The notes: a model not told the origin generated them from the sequence alone. 44,549 nt of DNA from QYQD01 sp040754095 (GCA_040754095.1 JBFMFO010000021.1:1-44549), one strand, 5' to 3'. Counted from the first letter of the stretch, positions 8,439-18,178 are shown. Made by a program: numbers and translations.

Positions 8439-9335
8439 GTGAAAAAACATATTCCCATATTTCTTTCCTATCTAAAGATAGAAAAGAACTACTCCCCGCA
8501 TACCCTGCGCAATTATGAGAGCGATCTTTTACAATTTGCCTCTTTTCTGGGTGATAAGGCAACTATTGAGGCCATCGACCATCTATCCATCCGCAGTTTT
8601 CTGGCCCACTTATACGCCAGGAATAAGCGCTCTTCCATAGGGCGCAAACTTGCCTCTGTCCGCAGTTTTTTCCGTTACCTGGTCAAACGCGGGTTTTTGC
8701 CGCATAATCCTGCGGAACTGGTTTCCAGCCCCAAACAGGAAAAATTTCTGCCTACGTTCCTGCCTGTGGATGAGATCTTTGCCCTGGTGGAATCACCGAA
8801 AGGGAACGAGCTTTTGACTCTACGGGACCGGGCTATCCTGGAACTCCTTTATTCTTGCGGTCTGCGTGTCGGTGAACTTGTGGCCATGAATACGGATAGT
8901 ATAGATTTTCCCCTGGGTATAGCGCGCGTACTGGGCAAGGGAGGTAAGGAACGCATCGTGCCCATCGGCAGCCGGGCATTGGAGGCCCTTAAGGGGTACA
9001 TGGAGAAAGGCCGGAAAGTCGTGCAAAAAACCGGCGTGCGGGATGTGAATCCGCTTTTTATCAATAGCCGCGGCGGCCGGCTTACGGCCAGGAGTGTAGA
9101 GCGGCTGGTCGGTAAATATGGCGAGCTGGCCGGGTTGTTCAAGCACGTATATCCGCATGCCTTAAGGCATACGTTCGCCACCCATCTCCTGGACATGGGC
9201 GCGGACTTGCGCTCTGTGCAGGAGATGCTCGGCCATGTCAGCCTTTCCACCACACAGAAATACACCCATGTCGGCCTGGACAAACTGATGGCCGTTTACG
9301 ACAGTGCCCATCCCAAGGCCAAAGGCAATAAGTAA
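8439..9335 (+). CDS. xerC: Tyrosine recombinase XerC
   Basis: A 298-residue site-specific recombinase. The N-terminal SAM-like DNA-binding domain covers about residues 1-95. The catalytic set is complete: R143, K167 (in GKGGKER), H240, R243, H266 and the nucleophile Y275. XerC with XerD resolves chromosome dimers at dif. The start is GTG with only a weak upstream AGGG. It is followed by hslV and hslU, an order also known from the codV-clpQ-clpY genes of Bacillus, so it is a housekeeping Xer gene rather than a mobile-element integrase. No nearby dif site was recognised. Confidence 0.92.
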   Translation: MKKHIPIFLSYLKIEKNYSPHTLRNYESDLLQFASFLGDKATIEAIDHLSIRSFLAHLYARNKRSSIGRKLASVRSFFRYLVKRGFLPHNPAELVSSPKQEKFLPTFLPVDEIFALVESPKGNELLTLRDRAILELLYSCGLRVGELVAMNTDSIDFPLGIARVLGKGGKERIVPIGSRALEALKGYMEKGRKVVQKTGVRDVNPLFINSRGGRLTARSVERLVGKYGELAGLFKHVYPHALRHTFATHLLDMGADLRSVQEMLGHVSLSTTQKYTHVGLDKLMAVYDSAHPKAKGNK

Positions 9336-9352
9336 GTGAGGGGTCTGCATAA

Positions 9353-9898
9353 ATGAAAAATTCCCCGGAAGACATAAGAGGAACGACGATATTGGCCGTG
9401 CGCCACAGAGGAGAGGTAGTGGTGGCCGGTGACGGTCAGGTAACCCTGGGCAACACCATCATGAAGCACCAGGCCCGCAAGGTTCGCCGCCTCTACCAGG
9501 ATAAGGTCATTACCGGTTTTGCCGGGGCTACCGCTGATGCCTTTACCTTGTTTGAGCGGCTGGAACAAAAGCTGGAAAAACACTCCGGCAACCTGGTCCG
9601 TTCCGTGGTGGAACTGGCCAAAGACTGGCGCACAGACCGGATCCTTAGACGCCTGGAGGCATTCCTAATAGCCGTGGATATGGAACATTCCTTTCTTATT
9701 TCCGGGGCAGGCGACGTCATCGAACCGGATGACGGACTTCTGGCCATAGGCTCCGGCGGCCCCTATGCCCTGGCCGCGGCCCGGGCCCTGGTCTCGGCTT
9801 CAGACCTGGATGCCGAAAGTATTGCCAGAGAGGCCATGCGCATCGCCGCTTCAGTCTGCATCTATACTAACGAAATAATAGTGGTAGAAAAATTATGA
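9353..9898 (+). CDS. hslV: HslV peptidase subunit of the HslVU protease
   Basis: A 181-residue proteasome-like peptidase (ClpQ). The family start TTILAVRH begins at residue 11, so the N-terminal nucleophile threonine is T11 after removal of a ten-residue leader, longer than the single methionine removed in E. coli. AGDGQVTLGNT and HQARKVRRLY follow as expected. GAGGGG lies about 10 bases before the ATG. The last four bases ATGA overlap the start of hslU, indicating coupled translation of the two subunits. Confidence 0.95.
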   Translation: MKNSPEDIRGTTILAVRHRGEVVVAGDGQVTLGNTIMKHQARKVRRLYQDKVITGFAGATADAFTLFERLEQKLEKHSGNLVRSVVELAKDWRTDRILRRLEAFLIAVDMEHSFLISGAGDVIEPDDGLLAIGSGGPYALAAARALVSASDLDAESIAREAMRIAASVCIYTNEIIVVEKL

Positions 9899-11271
9899 TC
9901 GACATAGAGACCTTAACCCCGCGCCAGATTGTAGCTGAACTGGACAAGTACGTGGTCGGACAGGCCGAGGCTAAACGCGCGGTAGCCATAGCGCTCCGAA
10001 ACCGCTGGCGACGGCAGCAGGTTCCCGAGGAACTGCGCGATGAAATTGCCCCCAAGAACATAATAATGATCGGGCCTACGGGTGTGGGCAAGACCGAGAT
10101 CGCCAGACGTCTGGCCAAACTTACCCAGTCACCGTTCTTAAAAATAGAGGCCAGCAAGTTTACCGAAGTAGGCTATGTGGGCCGGGATGTGGAATCCATG
10201 ATTCGCGACCTGACCGAGCTGGCGGTAAACATGGTCAAGGCCGAGGAACGGGAAAAGGTGAAGGTCAAGGCCGCGGAGATCGCCGAGGAAAAACTGTTGG
10301 ATATCCTTCTGCCGCCGGCAGGAGGGACCGCCTCTGCGACGCTTCCGGGGACTTTACCGCCGGAGCAGCCTTCCCGGCCGTCAATGGAAAGGAATGAGAC
10401 CCGTGAAAAATTGCGTAAGCTCCTGCGTGAGGGGAAACTGAACGATCGTTATGTGGATCTTGAGGTCTCACAGAGGGCCGTGCCCGTAGTTGAGGTATTC
10501 TCTGCCGCAGGTCTGGAAGACATGGATATTAATTTAAAAGAGATGTTCGGGAATCTCTTCCCTGCAAAAACAAAGAGACGGAAGGTAAAGGTGCCGGAGG
10601 CCCTGGAGATTCTGGCTCAGGAAGAAAGCCAGCGCCTGATTGATATGGACGCGGTTACGGAGCAGGCCAGAAAACGTGTTGAGCAGAGCGGCATTATCTT
10701 TCTGGATGAGATCGACAAGATCGCCAGCCATGAGCACGGACATGGTCCTGACGTATCGCGCCTCGGCGTACAGAGAGACCTCTTGCCCGTCGTGGAGGGG
10801 ACAACGGTCAATACCAAGTATGGCCTGGTTAAAACCGATCATATCCTTTTTATCGCCAGCGGGGCCTTTCATATGGCCAAGCCCTCGGACCTGATTCCCG
10901 AGTTACAGGGCCGTTTCCCTATAAGGGTAGAATTAAAGGCCCTGGGCAAGGGTGATTTTGTGCGTATTTTGACCGAGCCGCAAAATGCGCTGGTTACCCA
11001 ATACCAGTCCCTCATGGCCACGGAAAAAGTACAGCTTATATTCGAGCCCGAGGGCATTGAGGAAATAGCCTCCATAGCCACAGTGGTTAACGAGCGTACC
11101 GAGAACATCGGCGCGCGGCGGCTGCACACGGTCATGGAAAAACTTCTTGATGAGATATCATTTAACGCCCCGGAGATGACCGATATGTCTTTTACGATAA
11201 CGGCCGGCTACGTCCGGGACAGATTAAACGAGATCGTCAAGGATGAGGACCTCAGCCGGTTTATTTTATAA
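9895..11271 (+). CDS. hslU: HslU ATPase subunit of the HslVU protease
   Basis: A 458-residue AAA+ unfoldase (ClpY) that feeds substrates to HslV. Walker A GPTGVGKT is at 60-67 and Walker B ends in D271-E272 (FLDEID). The I-domain insertion lies between about 110 and 235 and includes a Pro/Ala-rich, probably flexible stretch (LPPAGGTASATLPG). The C-terminus SRFIL is the conserved tail that inserts into HslV and activates it. It starts inside the hslV stop codon (ATGA). Confidence 0.96.
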   Translation: MIDIETLTPRQIVAELDKYVVGQAEAKRAVAIALRNRWRRQQVPEELRDEIAPKNIIMIGPTGVGKTEIARRLAKLTQSPFLKIEASKFTEVGYVGRDVESMIRDLTELAVNMVKAEEREKVKVKAAEIAEEKLLDILLPPAGGTASATLPGTLPPEQPSRPSMERNETREKLRKLLREGKLNDRYVDLEVSQRAVPVVEVFSAAGLEDMDINLKEMFGNLFPAKTKRRKVKVPEALEILAQEESQRLIDMDAVTEQARKRVEQSGIIFLDEIDKIASHEHGHGPDVSRLGVQRDLLPVVEGTTVNTKYGLVKTDHILFIASGAFHMAKPSDLIPELQGRFPIRVELKALGKGDFVRILTEPQNALVTQYQSLMATEKVQLIFEPEGIEEIASIATVVNERTENIGARRLHTVMEKLLDEISFNAPEMTDMSFTITAGYVRDRLNEIVKDEDLSRFIL

Positions 11272-11279
11272 TAACGAAC

Positions 11280-12173
11280 ATGGTGTACCGAATGGAAGAG
11301 TGGGTGGAAAAGGCCAGGGTATTGATCGAAGCCCTGCCCTATATTCAGACATTTTACGGAAAGACGGTGGTCATAAAATATGGCGGACACGCCATGGTCA
11401 ACGACCTCCTCAAGCAAAGCTTTGCCCGGGACGTGGTCCTCATGCGCTATATCGGCCTGCGTCCCATAGTCGTTCATGGCGGCGGCCCGCAGATAAGCGA
11501 GGTGCTGAAACGCATGGGCATCCGGTCCACCTTTGTTCAGGGTCTGCGCGTCACGGACAGTGAGACCATGAGCGTTGTGGAAATGGTGCTGGGAGGCAAG
11601 GTCAACAAAGAGATCGTCACCCTTATCAATCAGAGCGGAGGGCAGGCCGTGGGTCTGGGCGGTAAGGATGGGCGCTTGTTACAGGCCAAAAAGATGCATG
11701 TTTACCAGTCACGGGGGGAAGACCTGCCCCCTGAGATCATAGACGCGGGCATGATCGGTGAGATCACGGCTGTAGATGCCGCAGTCCTTAAGGCCCTTGA
11801 AGACAGCCGGTTCATACCGGTCATTGCCCCCATAGGAGTGGGTGCGGAAGGAGAATCATATAATATTAATGCCGACTTCGTGGCCGGAGCAGTGGCGGGC
11901 GCTTTAAAGGCGGCCAAGCTTATCCTGCTCACGGACGTTCCGGGGGTGTTGGATAAAAACGAAAAACTGCTTCAATCGCTGACTACCGGGCAGGCCGGGA
12001 AAATGCTGTCTGACGGTCTTATTACCGGCGGGATGATCCCCAAGGTCAACTGCTGCCTCAAGGCGTTGACCGAAGGCGTGGAAAAGGCCCATATTATCGA
12101 TGGCCGGATCGAGCATGCCGTCCTCCTGGAGATATTTACTCAGAGTGGCGTCGGCACCCAGGTCATACCGTAG
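11280..12173 (+). CDS. argB: Acetylglutamate kinase
   Basis: The second arginine-pathway enzyme, phosphorylating N-acetylglutamate with ATP. The 297-residue product has VIKYGGHAM near residue 32, VVHGGGPQI near 64, and the C-terminal GTGxx-like and GGM(I)PK regions (GGMIPKVNCCLKAL) typical of the amino-acid kinase family. The N-terminal helix EEWVEKARVLIEALPYI is the kind found in arginine-sensitive, hexameric enzymes, so feedback inhibition is plausible. No good ribosome site is visible; a start at the second ATG (11292) is equally possible. It sits eight bases after hslU and leads the arg genes. Confidence 0.95.
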   Translation: MVYRMEEWVEKARVLIEALPYIQTFYGKTVVIKYGGHAMVNDLLKQSFARDVVLMRYIGLRPIVVHGGGPQISEVLKRMGIRSTFVQGLRVTDSETMSVVEMVLGGKVNKEIVTLINQSGGQAVGLGGKDGRLLQAKKMHVYQSRGEDLPPEIIDAGMIGEITAVDAAVLKALEDSRFIPVIAPIGVGAEGESYNINADFVAGAVAGALKAAKLILLTDVPGVLDKNEKLLQSLTTGQAGKMLSDGLITGGMIPKVNCCLKALTEGVEKAHIIDGRIEHAVLLEIFTQSGVGTQVIP

Positions 12174-12186
12174 GAAAGATGAAGAA

Positions 12187-13389
12187 ATGGACGCAGGCAA
12201 GAAAGACTGGATGAGTTTATCAGATCATTATATTATGCATACCTACGGCCGCAGCCCGGTTACCCTGGTAGAAGGCAAAGGCTGCCGGGTATTCGACTCC
12301 GATGGGAAAATGTATCTTGATTTTTTGGCCGGAATTGCGGTCTGCAGCCTGGGACATGCCCACCCGGAGGTCGCGGAGGCCGTGTGCCGCCAGGCACAGA
12401 AACTCGTGCATGTATCAAACCTTTACTATACCATGCCCCAGATAGAACTGGCCGAATCGCTTATCGAACACTCTTTCGCCGACCGGGTCTTCTTCTGTAA
12501 CAGCGGGGCAGAGGCAAATGAGGCGGCTATCAAACTGGCGCGAAAATATTCACGAGACCATTTTGGCGACGGCCGTTATGAAGTCATCTGCCTCCAGGGC
12601 TCATTCCATGGCCGCACTCTGGCTGCCCTCTCGGCCACCGGCCAGGAGAAATTCCATAAGGGTTTTGAGCCTCTTATGGACGGCTTCAGGCACGTCCCGG
12701 CCGGAGACCTGGAGGCCATGAAACAGGCCATAACCGGGAAGACCTGCGCCATCCTTATGGAACCGATCCAGGGTGAAGGTGGAGTTGTATTGTTTTCACC
12801 CGAATATCTGCCCGCAGTCAGAAAATTGTGCGATGAGCACAGGCTGCTCCTTATTCTGGATGAGGTTCAGGTCGGTATGGGCCGCACCGGAACCCTGTTC
12901 GCCCATGAGCATTACGGGATAAAACCGGACATGATGACCCTGGCCAAGGCCCTGGCCAACGGACTCCCTCTGGGCGCGCTTTTGGCCCGTGAGGAGGTCG
13001 CCGCTTCCTTCACGCCGGGCACGCATGCCTCGACCTTCGGCGGCAACCCGGTAGTCTGTGCCGCTGCCAACGTGGTCCTGAAGACCTTGCTGGAAGGCGG
13101 TCTCCTTTCACACTGCCGGGAGATGGGCGGATATTTCAAACAGGGGCTGGAAGGTCTGGCCGCCCGCTATCCTTCTCTCATCAAGGAGGTGCGCGGGCTG
13201 GGACTTATCCTGGGACTAGGCCTAATGGTCGATGGCGCTGATTTTGTGACCGGCCTTCTCCATAAAGGTTTCCTTATCAACTGTACCCAAGGCAATATAT
13301 TGCGGTTTGCGCCGCCCCTTATAATAACCAGGGAGGAAATTGATCTGCTCATCGTCGCCCTGGACGAAGAATGCAGGAACAGGCTATGA
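12187..13389 (+). CDS. argD: Acetylornithine aminotransferase
   Basis: A 400-residue class III PLP aminotransferase making N-acetylornithine from the semialdehyde with glutamate as donor. NSGAEANEAAIKLAR is at 105-119, LDEVQ with D225 contacts the PLP ring nitrogen, and the PLP lysine is K254 in TLAKALANG. ArgD enzymes often also use succinyl-diaminopimelate, but a DapL is encoded nearby, so that role is not needed here. The reading frame extends further upstream, but the ATG at 12187, just after argB, with AGGAAAG upstream, matches the family start. Confidence 0.95.
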   Translation: MDAGKKDWMSLSDHYIMHTYGRSPVTLVEGKGCRVFDSDGKMYLDFLAGIAVCSLGHAHPEVAEAVCRQAQKLVHVSNLYYTMPQIELAESLIEHSFADRVFFCNSGAEANEAAIKLARKYSRDHFGDGRYEVICLQGSFHGRTLAALSATGQEKFHKGFEPLMDGFRHVPAGDLEAMKQAITGKTCAILMEPIQGEGGVVLFSPEYLPAVRKLCDEHRLLLILDEVQVGMGRTGTLFAHEHYGIKPDMMTLAKALANGLPLGALLAREEVAASFTPGTHASTFGGNPVVCAAANVVLKTLLEGGLLSHCREMGGYFKQGLEGLAARYPSLIKEVRGLGLILGLGLMVDGADFVTGLLHKGFLINCTQGNILRFAPPLIITREEIDLLIVALDEECRNRL

Positions 13390-14294
13390 AAAAAGACCTC
13401 TTGGGTATCAACGACCTGACCAAGAAAGATATACGGGCTATTATCACGCGGGCTATGGCCTTTAAGAAGGACAAAGGGAATACTTCTTACCGGCCTCTGG
13501 TCGGTAAGACCATTGGGCTAATCTTTGAAAAGGCCTCCACCCGCACCCGCGTCTCTTTTGAAGCCGCCATGTTCCAGCTCGGAGGCAACGTCACTTTCCT
13601 CTCCAGCCGGGATACCCAGTTGGCCCGTCAGGAGCCGCTGGCCGACACCGCCCGTGTTCTGTCCCGGTATCTGAACGGGCTTGTGGTGCGGACTTTTGCC
13701 CAAGAGACAGTCGAGGAATTGGCAGCCCATGCCACCATACCGGTTATAAACGGGCTTACCGACCTCTATCATCCGTGCCAGATCCTAAGTGATGTCATGA
13801 CCGTTATTGAAAAAAAAGGCGCTATAGAAGACTTAAGGATAGCCTGGGTGGGAGATGGAAATAACGTAGCCCATTCCTGGATCGAGGCCGCAGCCATGCT
13901 GGGGTTCTCTCTTTCCCTGGCCTGTCCCAAGGGCTACGGACCACGGCCGGAGGTCCTGGAACCGGCCCTGAAAAAGGCCCAAAAGCCCATCCTGCTCTTC
14001 GAGGATCCGGCAAAGGCGGTAGAAGGCGCCGATGTTATCAACACGGATGTCTGGGCCAGCATGGGGCAGGAAGAGGAGGCGGCTGAACGCCGGAAGGTCT
14101 TTCAGCCCTACCAGGTAAACAACGAACTTCTGCGCCGGACCAAGGGCGATACTATAGTCCTCCACTGCCTGCCGGCGCACAGGGATGAGGAGATAGCCGC
14201 CGAAGTCCTGGAAGGACCGCAGTCGGTAGTATTTGACCAGGCCGAAAATAAACTGCACGTCCATAAGGCCATACTGGCCATGATGATTAAATGA
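13386..14294 (+). CDS. argF: Ornithine carbamoyltransferase
   Basis: A 302-residue enzyme joining ornithine and carbamoyl phosphate to citrulline. The carbamoyl-phosphate motif STRTR is at 51-55, HPCQ at 129-132, and HCLPAHRDEEI near the C-terminus includes the catalytic cysteine that binds ornithine. I place the start at the ATG overlapping the argD stop (ATGA) with AGGAACAGG before it; an in-frame ATG 15 bases earlier is less likely. Confidence 0.95.
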   Translation: MKKDLLGINDLTKKDIRAIITRAMAFKKDKGNTSYRPLVGKTIGLIFEKASTRTRVSFEAAMFQLGGNVTFLSSRDTQLARQEPLADTARVLSRYLNGLVVRTFAQETVEELAAHATIPVINGLTDLYHPCQILSDVMTVIEKKGAIEDLRIAWVGDGNNVAHSWIEAAAMLGFSLSLACPKGYGPRPEVLEPALKKAQKPILLFEDPAKAVEGADVINTDVWASMGQEEEAAERRKVFQPYQVNNELLRRTKGDTIVLHCLPAHRDEEIAAEVLEGPQSVVFDQAENKLHVHKAILAMMIK

Positions 14295-14297
14295 TCT

Positions 14298-14480
14298 TCG
14301 TCCGGAAACCAAAAATTCCGGCCTACGGTCGGCCTAAGGCCGGACGAGCAGTCAGCACTCAGCTATCGGCATGAAGCCGGTCCACCGTTCACTGTTGACC
14401 GTTTACCGGAAGAAAATGTCGGACAACGGTTAACGGTTAACAAACATGGTGAATAGCTAATCGCTGATCGCTGAAAGCAT
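14298..14480. repeat. Composite repeat between argF and argG
   Basis: The 204-base gap is made almost wholly of dispersed modules. TCCGGAAACCA is followed by TCCGGCCTACGGTCGGCCTA and AGGCCGGA, which form a hairpin. Then come GTCAGCACTCAGC-type units, an 80-base module at 14369-14448 that recurs at 40261-40347, and a closing GCTAATCGCTGATCGCTGAAAGC. The first modules recur in reverse orientation at 21181-21327. No gene is seen. The repeats separate argG-argH from argB-argD-argF and may affect transcript continuity. Confidence 0.8.
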
Positions 14481-14498
14481 AAAGAAGGCGGGTTTAAA

Positions 14499-15710
14499 AT
14501 GGCAGAAAAAGTCAGAAAGATCGTACTGGCCTACTCCGGCGGGCTGGATACCTCAGTCATACTGAGATGGCTTAAAGTGACCTATCGATGTCCGGTAACA
14601 GCCTTTGTGGCCAACATCGGCCAGACGGAAGACTGGGAAGCCATTAGAAAAAAGGCCATAGATACAGGCGCAGACAGGGTCTATATAGACGACCTGCGGG
14701 ATACCTTCGTGCGTGATTATGTCTTCCCGGCCTTTCGGGCCAATGTGGTCTATGAGAGCGGCTATCTCCTCGGCACATCACTGGCCCGCCCGCTTATCGC
14801 CCGCCGCCAGGTGGAAATCGCCGGAAAAGAAAAGGCCAATGCCGTCAGCCATGGGGCCACAGGCAAGGGCAACGACCAGGTGCGCTTTGAACTGAGCTAT
14901 ATGGCTATCGACCCCGGTCTGATTATCATTGCCCCTTGGAGGGAATGGGATTTTAAGGGACGTCAGGACCTCATTAAATTCGCCCGGAAGCATGGCATCC
15001 CCGTACCCACTACCAAAAAAAAACCGTATAGCTGTGACTGCAATCTCCTGCACATAAGTTATGAAGGGGGCATCCTGGAAGATCCCTGGCGAGAACCGCC
15101 GCAGGATATGTTCACCCTTACCCGCTCGCCGGAAAGGGCGCCGTCAAAACCGACCTATATAGAAATTGACTTTGCTAAGGGAGACCCCGTGGCCATAGAC
15201 GGGTCAGCTATGCAGCCCGTTGACCTCCTGACTAAATTAAATGAGATTGGGGGATTAAACGGTATCGGACGGGCGGACATCGTGGAAAATCGCTTTGTGG
15301 GCATGAAGTCGCGCGGGGTTTATGAAACCCCGGGCGGGACAATCATGCGCATAGCCCATCAGGCCCTGGAATCGATCACTATGGACCGGGAGGTCATGCA
15401 CATCCGCGACAGCCTCATCCCCCGCTATGCCGAGATGATCTATTACGGTTTCTGGTTTTCGCCGGAGATGCGCCTCCTGCAAAAGACTATGGACGAGACC
15501 CAGACCACGGTGACGGGAACGGTACGGCTCAAGCTCTATAAAGGTAACTGTACGGTCGTAGGCCGCAAATCTGATCAGTCGCTTTATATACAGGAACTGG
15601 CCACCTTTGAAGAAGATGATATCTATCGACAAAAGGATGCCGAGGGTTTTATACGCCTGAACGGATTGCGGCTAAAAGTGCAGGCCTTACAAAAAAAGAG
15701 GCGTTCATAA
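14499..15710 (+). CDS. argG: Argininosuccinate synthase
   Basis: A 403-residue ATP-dependent ligase joining citrulline and aspartate. The N-terminal AYSGGLDTS near residues 11-19 is the ATP pyrophosphatase loop, SHGATGKGNDQVRFE is the aspartate/citrulline-binding region, and the C-terminal oligomerisation helix is present. AAGGCGGG precedes the ATG. Three bases separate it from argH. Confidence 0.97.
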   Translation: MAEKVRKIVLAYSGGLDTSVILRWLKVTYRCPVTAFVANIGQTEDWEAIRKKAIDTGADRVYIDDLRDTFVRDYVFPAFRANVVYESGYLLGTSLARPLIARRQVEIAGKEKANAVSHGATGKGNDQVRFELSYMAIDPGLIIIAPWREWDFKGRQDLIKFARKHGIPVPTTKKKPYSCDCNLLHISYEGGILEDPWREPPQDMFTLTRSPERAPSKPTYIEIDFAKGDPVAIDGSAMQPVDLLTKLNEIGGLNGIGRADIVENRFVGMKSRGVYETPGGTIMRIAHQALESITMDREVMHIRDSLIPRYAEMIYYGFWFSPEMRLLQKTMDETQTTVTGTVRLKLYKGNCTVVGRKSDQSLYIQELATFEEDDIYRQKDAEGFIRLNGLRLKVQALQKKRRS

Positions 15711-15713
15711 GAT

Positions 15714-17093
15714 ATGACACAGAAAAAACCCTGGGGCGGACGGTTTCGCCAAAAGACATCCGGGCTGGTAGAGGAATTTACAGCCTCCATCCATTTTGAC
15801 CGCAGGCTTTATCCCTATGATATCGAGGGCAGTATCGCCCACTGCCGGATGCTGGCCAAGCAGAAGCTTATCACTAAAGATGAGGCCAGGCTTATCATTG
15901 ACGGCCTCCGGGCCATAAAGAAAGAGATCGACCAGGGCCGCTTCATCTTTACCCCTTCCCTGGAAGACATCCACATGCATATTGAAAAGGCCCTCGTTGA
16001 TAAGATCGGGCCGGCCGGGGAAAAACTGCATACCGCCCGGAGCCGCAATGACCAGGTGGCCACTGATGCGCGCCTTTATCTGCGGGATAAGGCGCAGGAG
16101 ATTATCGGCCTGATTAAAGGATTACAGCAAAGTTTGGTGGGTTTGGCTCGCCGGTACAGCGACGTCATTATGCCCGGATACACGCACCTGCAAAGGGCCC
16201 AGCCGGTGCTCCTGGCGCATCACCTCCTGGCCTATTACGAGATGTTGAAAAGGGACCGGGAACGTTTTTCCGAATGTCTCAAGCGGATTAATGTCCTTCC
16301 CCTGGGAAGCGCGGCCCTGGCCGGCACAGGCCTTCCCATTGACCGGCACTATGTAGCCAAACTGCTGGATTTTCCTTCAGTCTCCGCCAACAGCATCGAT
16401 GCAGTGAGCGACAGGGACTTTGCTATGGAGTTTCTGGCAGACTGCTCTATCCTCATGGTTCATTTGAGCCGCCTTTCAGAAGAACTCATCCTCTGGTCGA
16501 GCAGCGAATTCTCCTTTATTGAAATAGGCGATGCCTTTTGTACGGGCAGCAGCATAATGCCGCAGAAGAAAAACCCTGACGTCCCGGAACTGGTGCGGGG
16601 GAAGGCCGGACGGGTCTTCGGCCATCTTCTTTCCCTGCTCACCGTGATGAAGGGTTTGCCTCTGGCCTATAACCGGGACATGCAGGAGGATAAAGAGGCC
16701 CTCTTTGATGCGGTGGATACGGTTGTACGGGTATTGACCATCTATAGCGCCATGCTGGGGGAGGTCGAGATTCGACTGGACAGGGTAACTCAGGCCGTAC
16801 AGAAGGGATTTCTGACGGCTACGGACCTGGCAGACTACCTGGTCTTACGGGAAGTGCCTTTCCGGGAGGCCCATGCCATCGTCGGCCGGACAGTGCGTTA
16901 TTGCCTGGATAAGGGCTGCGAACTTACCGACTTATCCCTGGACGAACTTAAAAAATTTTCAGATAGGGTTGAGGCCGATGTTTTCGAATATATCCGCCCG
17001 GAAAAGTCAGTGGAAAGCCGGGTCTCAACCGGGGGAACGGCCCGCAGACTGGTACTGGCGGCGCTTAAGGCCGCCGAAAAGGAGCTTAGGTGA
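15714..17093 (+). CDS. argH: Argininosuccinate lyase
   Basis: A 459-residue fumarase/aspartase-superfamily enzyme that splits argininosuccinate into arginine and fumarate, the last step of the pathway. The signature GSSIMPQKKNPD lies near residues 278-289 and carries the catalytic serine loop. TARSRNDQVATD and GYTHLQRAQP are the other conserved regions. Length is normal. Its stop overlaps the GTG start of the next gene (GTGA). Confidence 0.96.
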   Translation: MTQKKPWGGRFRQKTSGLVEEFTASIHFDRRLYPYDIEGSIAHCRMLAKQKLITKDEARLIIDGLRAIKKEIDQGRFIFTPSLEDIHMHIEKALVDKIGPAGEKLHTARSRNDQVATDARLYLRDKAQEIIGLIKGLQQSLVGLARRYSDVIMPGYTHLQRAQPVLLAHHLLAYYEMLKRDRERFSECLKRINVLPLGSAALAGTGLPIDRHYVAKLLDFPSVSANSIDAVSDRDFAMEFLADCSILMVHLSRLSEELILWSSSEFSFIEIGDAFCTGSSIMPQKKNPDVPELVRGKAGRVFGHLLSLLTVMKGLPLAYNRDMQEDKEALFDAVDTVVRVLTIYSAMLGEVEIRLDRVTQAVQKGFLTATDLADYLVLREVPFREAHAIVGRTVRYCLDKGCELTDLSLDELKKFSDRVEADVFEYIRPEKSVESRVSTGGTARRLVLAALKAAEKELR

Positions 17094-18154
17094 TAAGGTC
17101 TTTGACCTGGAGAACAATTATTATTACCGGCCTTGCGCTCAGCCTCCTGGCCTGCGGCAAGAAGATGCCGCCCCGACCGCCGCATGAAGTAGTCCCCCAG
17201 GCCGTGACCGGGTTTTTTGCCCGTTTGACAGATAAGGCCATCGTGCTTGCCTGGAAGCCGCCTATAAAACGCAAAGACGGATCTCCTCTAACCCGGCTTT
17301 CCGGCTTCCGGGTACTGAGAGCAAGTTATGAATTTACCGAAGATTGTCCCGGATGCCCCGTACACTATACAGACATCTTCAATGTCAGGTGGCCCGGCCC
17401 AAACAAGGAAACAGCTACCGAGGATCTGGTGAAATTTGTCGATAGTGATCTGACCTACGGGCATAAATATGTCTATACCGTGCAGGCCGTAGATGATGAC
17501 GGCCGTATAGGAGCGGAAGCCGAACCCGTAATCATCTATTGGGACGCGCCACCCGGTCCGCCGGCAACCCTTAACGCCCAGGCCGGAGATGGTCAGGTTG
17601 TACTTGACTGGAAGGCCCCGGAAAGGTTATCAGACGGGTCAGCCGTGGGTGAGCCGCTCTCTTACTATATTTACCGGCGCAAAGGAGACGGGCCGTATGA
17701 GCGTCTGGTTATGGCCGGGCTCCTTTCCAATACTGCATTTACAGATACCGCGCTGGCCAATGACGCCTGTTATACCTATAAAGTGCATGCCGTACGGTCA
17801 GTAAGGGACACCCTTATTGAAGGCCCGGAGAGCGGCGAGGTTACAGCCCTCCCTAAAGATATGACGCCGCCGGCCCCGCCTGCAGGTCTGTCGGCCATAG
17901 CTTCACCGGAAGGCATCGTCCTAAGATGGATAGATAATACAGAGCCTGATCTGGCCGGTTATCGCGTCTATAGGCGGACGAAAGAAGAAGACAAGTGGCA
18001 ATGCCTTTCCCGGGAGCCGGAGAAATCAGTACGCTATACAGACAAAGAAGTGCATAAAGGAGAAGTGTATCATTATGCGGTAACCGCCCTGGATTCTTCG
18101 CCCCGGCAGAATGAAAGCACCATGTCCCTTGAGGTCAGGGTATGGGCCGAGTAG
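17090..18154 (+). CDS. Lipoprotein with fibronectin type III repeats
   Basis: A 354-residue envelope protein. The N-terminus is a lipoprotein signal: a hydrophobic stretch at residues 9-21 ending in LLAC, with C22 the likely lipidated residue followed by G. The rest consists of two clear fibronectin type III domains (starting about 150 and 250: GPPATLNAQAGDGQVVLDW and APPAGLSAIASPEGIVLRW) and an earlier, more divergent one from about residue 38. The function is unknown; a small lipoprotein at this place between argH and lysA also occurs in related bacteria. GTG start with AAAAGGAG six bases upstream, overlapping the argH stop, so it is co-translated. No catalytic residues are evident. Confidence 0.85.
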   Translation: MIRSLTWRTIIITGLALSLLACGKKMPPRPPHEVVPQAVTGFFARLTDKAIVLAWKPPIKRKDGSPLTRLSGFRVLRASYEFTEDCPGCPVHYTDIFNVRWPGPNKETATEDLVKFVDSDLTYGHKYVYTVQAVDDDGRIGAEAEPVIIYWDAPPGPPATLNAQAGDGQVVLDWKAPERLSDGSAVGEPLSYYIYRRKGDGPYERLVMAGLLSNTAFTDTALANDACYTYKVHAVRSVRDTLIEGPESGEVTALPKDMTPPAPPAGLSAIASPEGIVLRWIDNTEPDLAGYRVYRRTKEEDKWQCLSREPEKSVRYTDKEVHKGEVYHYAVTALDSSPRQNESTMSLEVRVWAE

Positions 18155-18178
18155 ATCTTTTTGAGAGGGGAAAAAGGC

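Noticed and set aside
8300..8518. A 72-codon frame before xerC
   Set aside because: It starts within the terminator hairpin and runs into xerC in another frame.
8439..9335. Phage or integrative-element integrase
   Set aside because: Tight linkage to hslV-hslU and normal XerC length indicate the chromosomal housekeeping recombinase; no attachment site or tRNA is near.
14340..14480. CRISPR array in the GTCAGC-rich gaps
   Set aside because: Units are irregular, partly inverted and without constant-length spacers; no cas gene is present.
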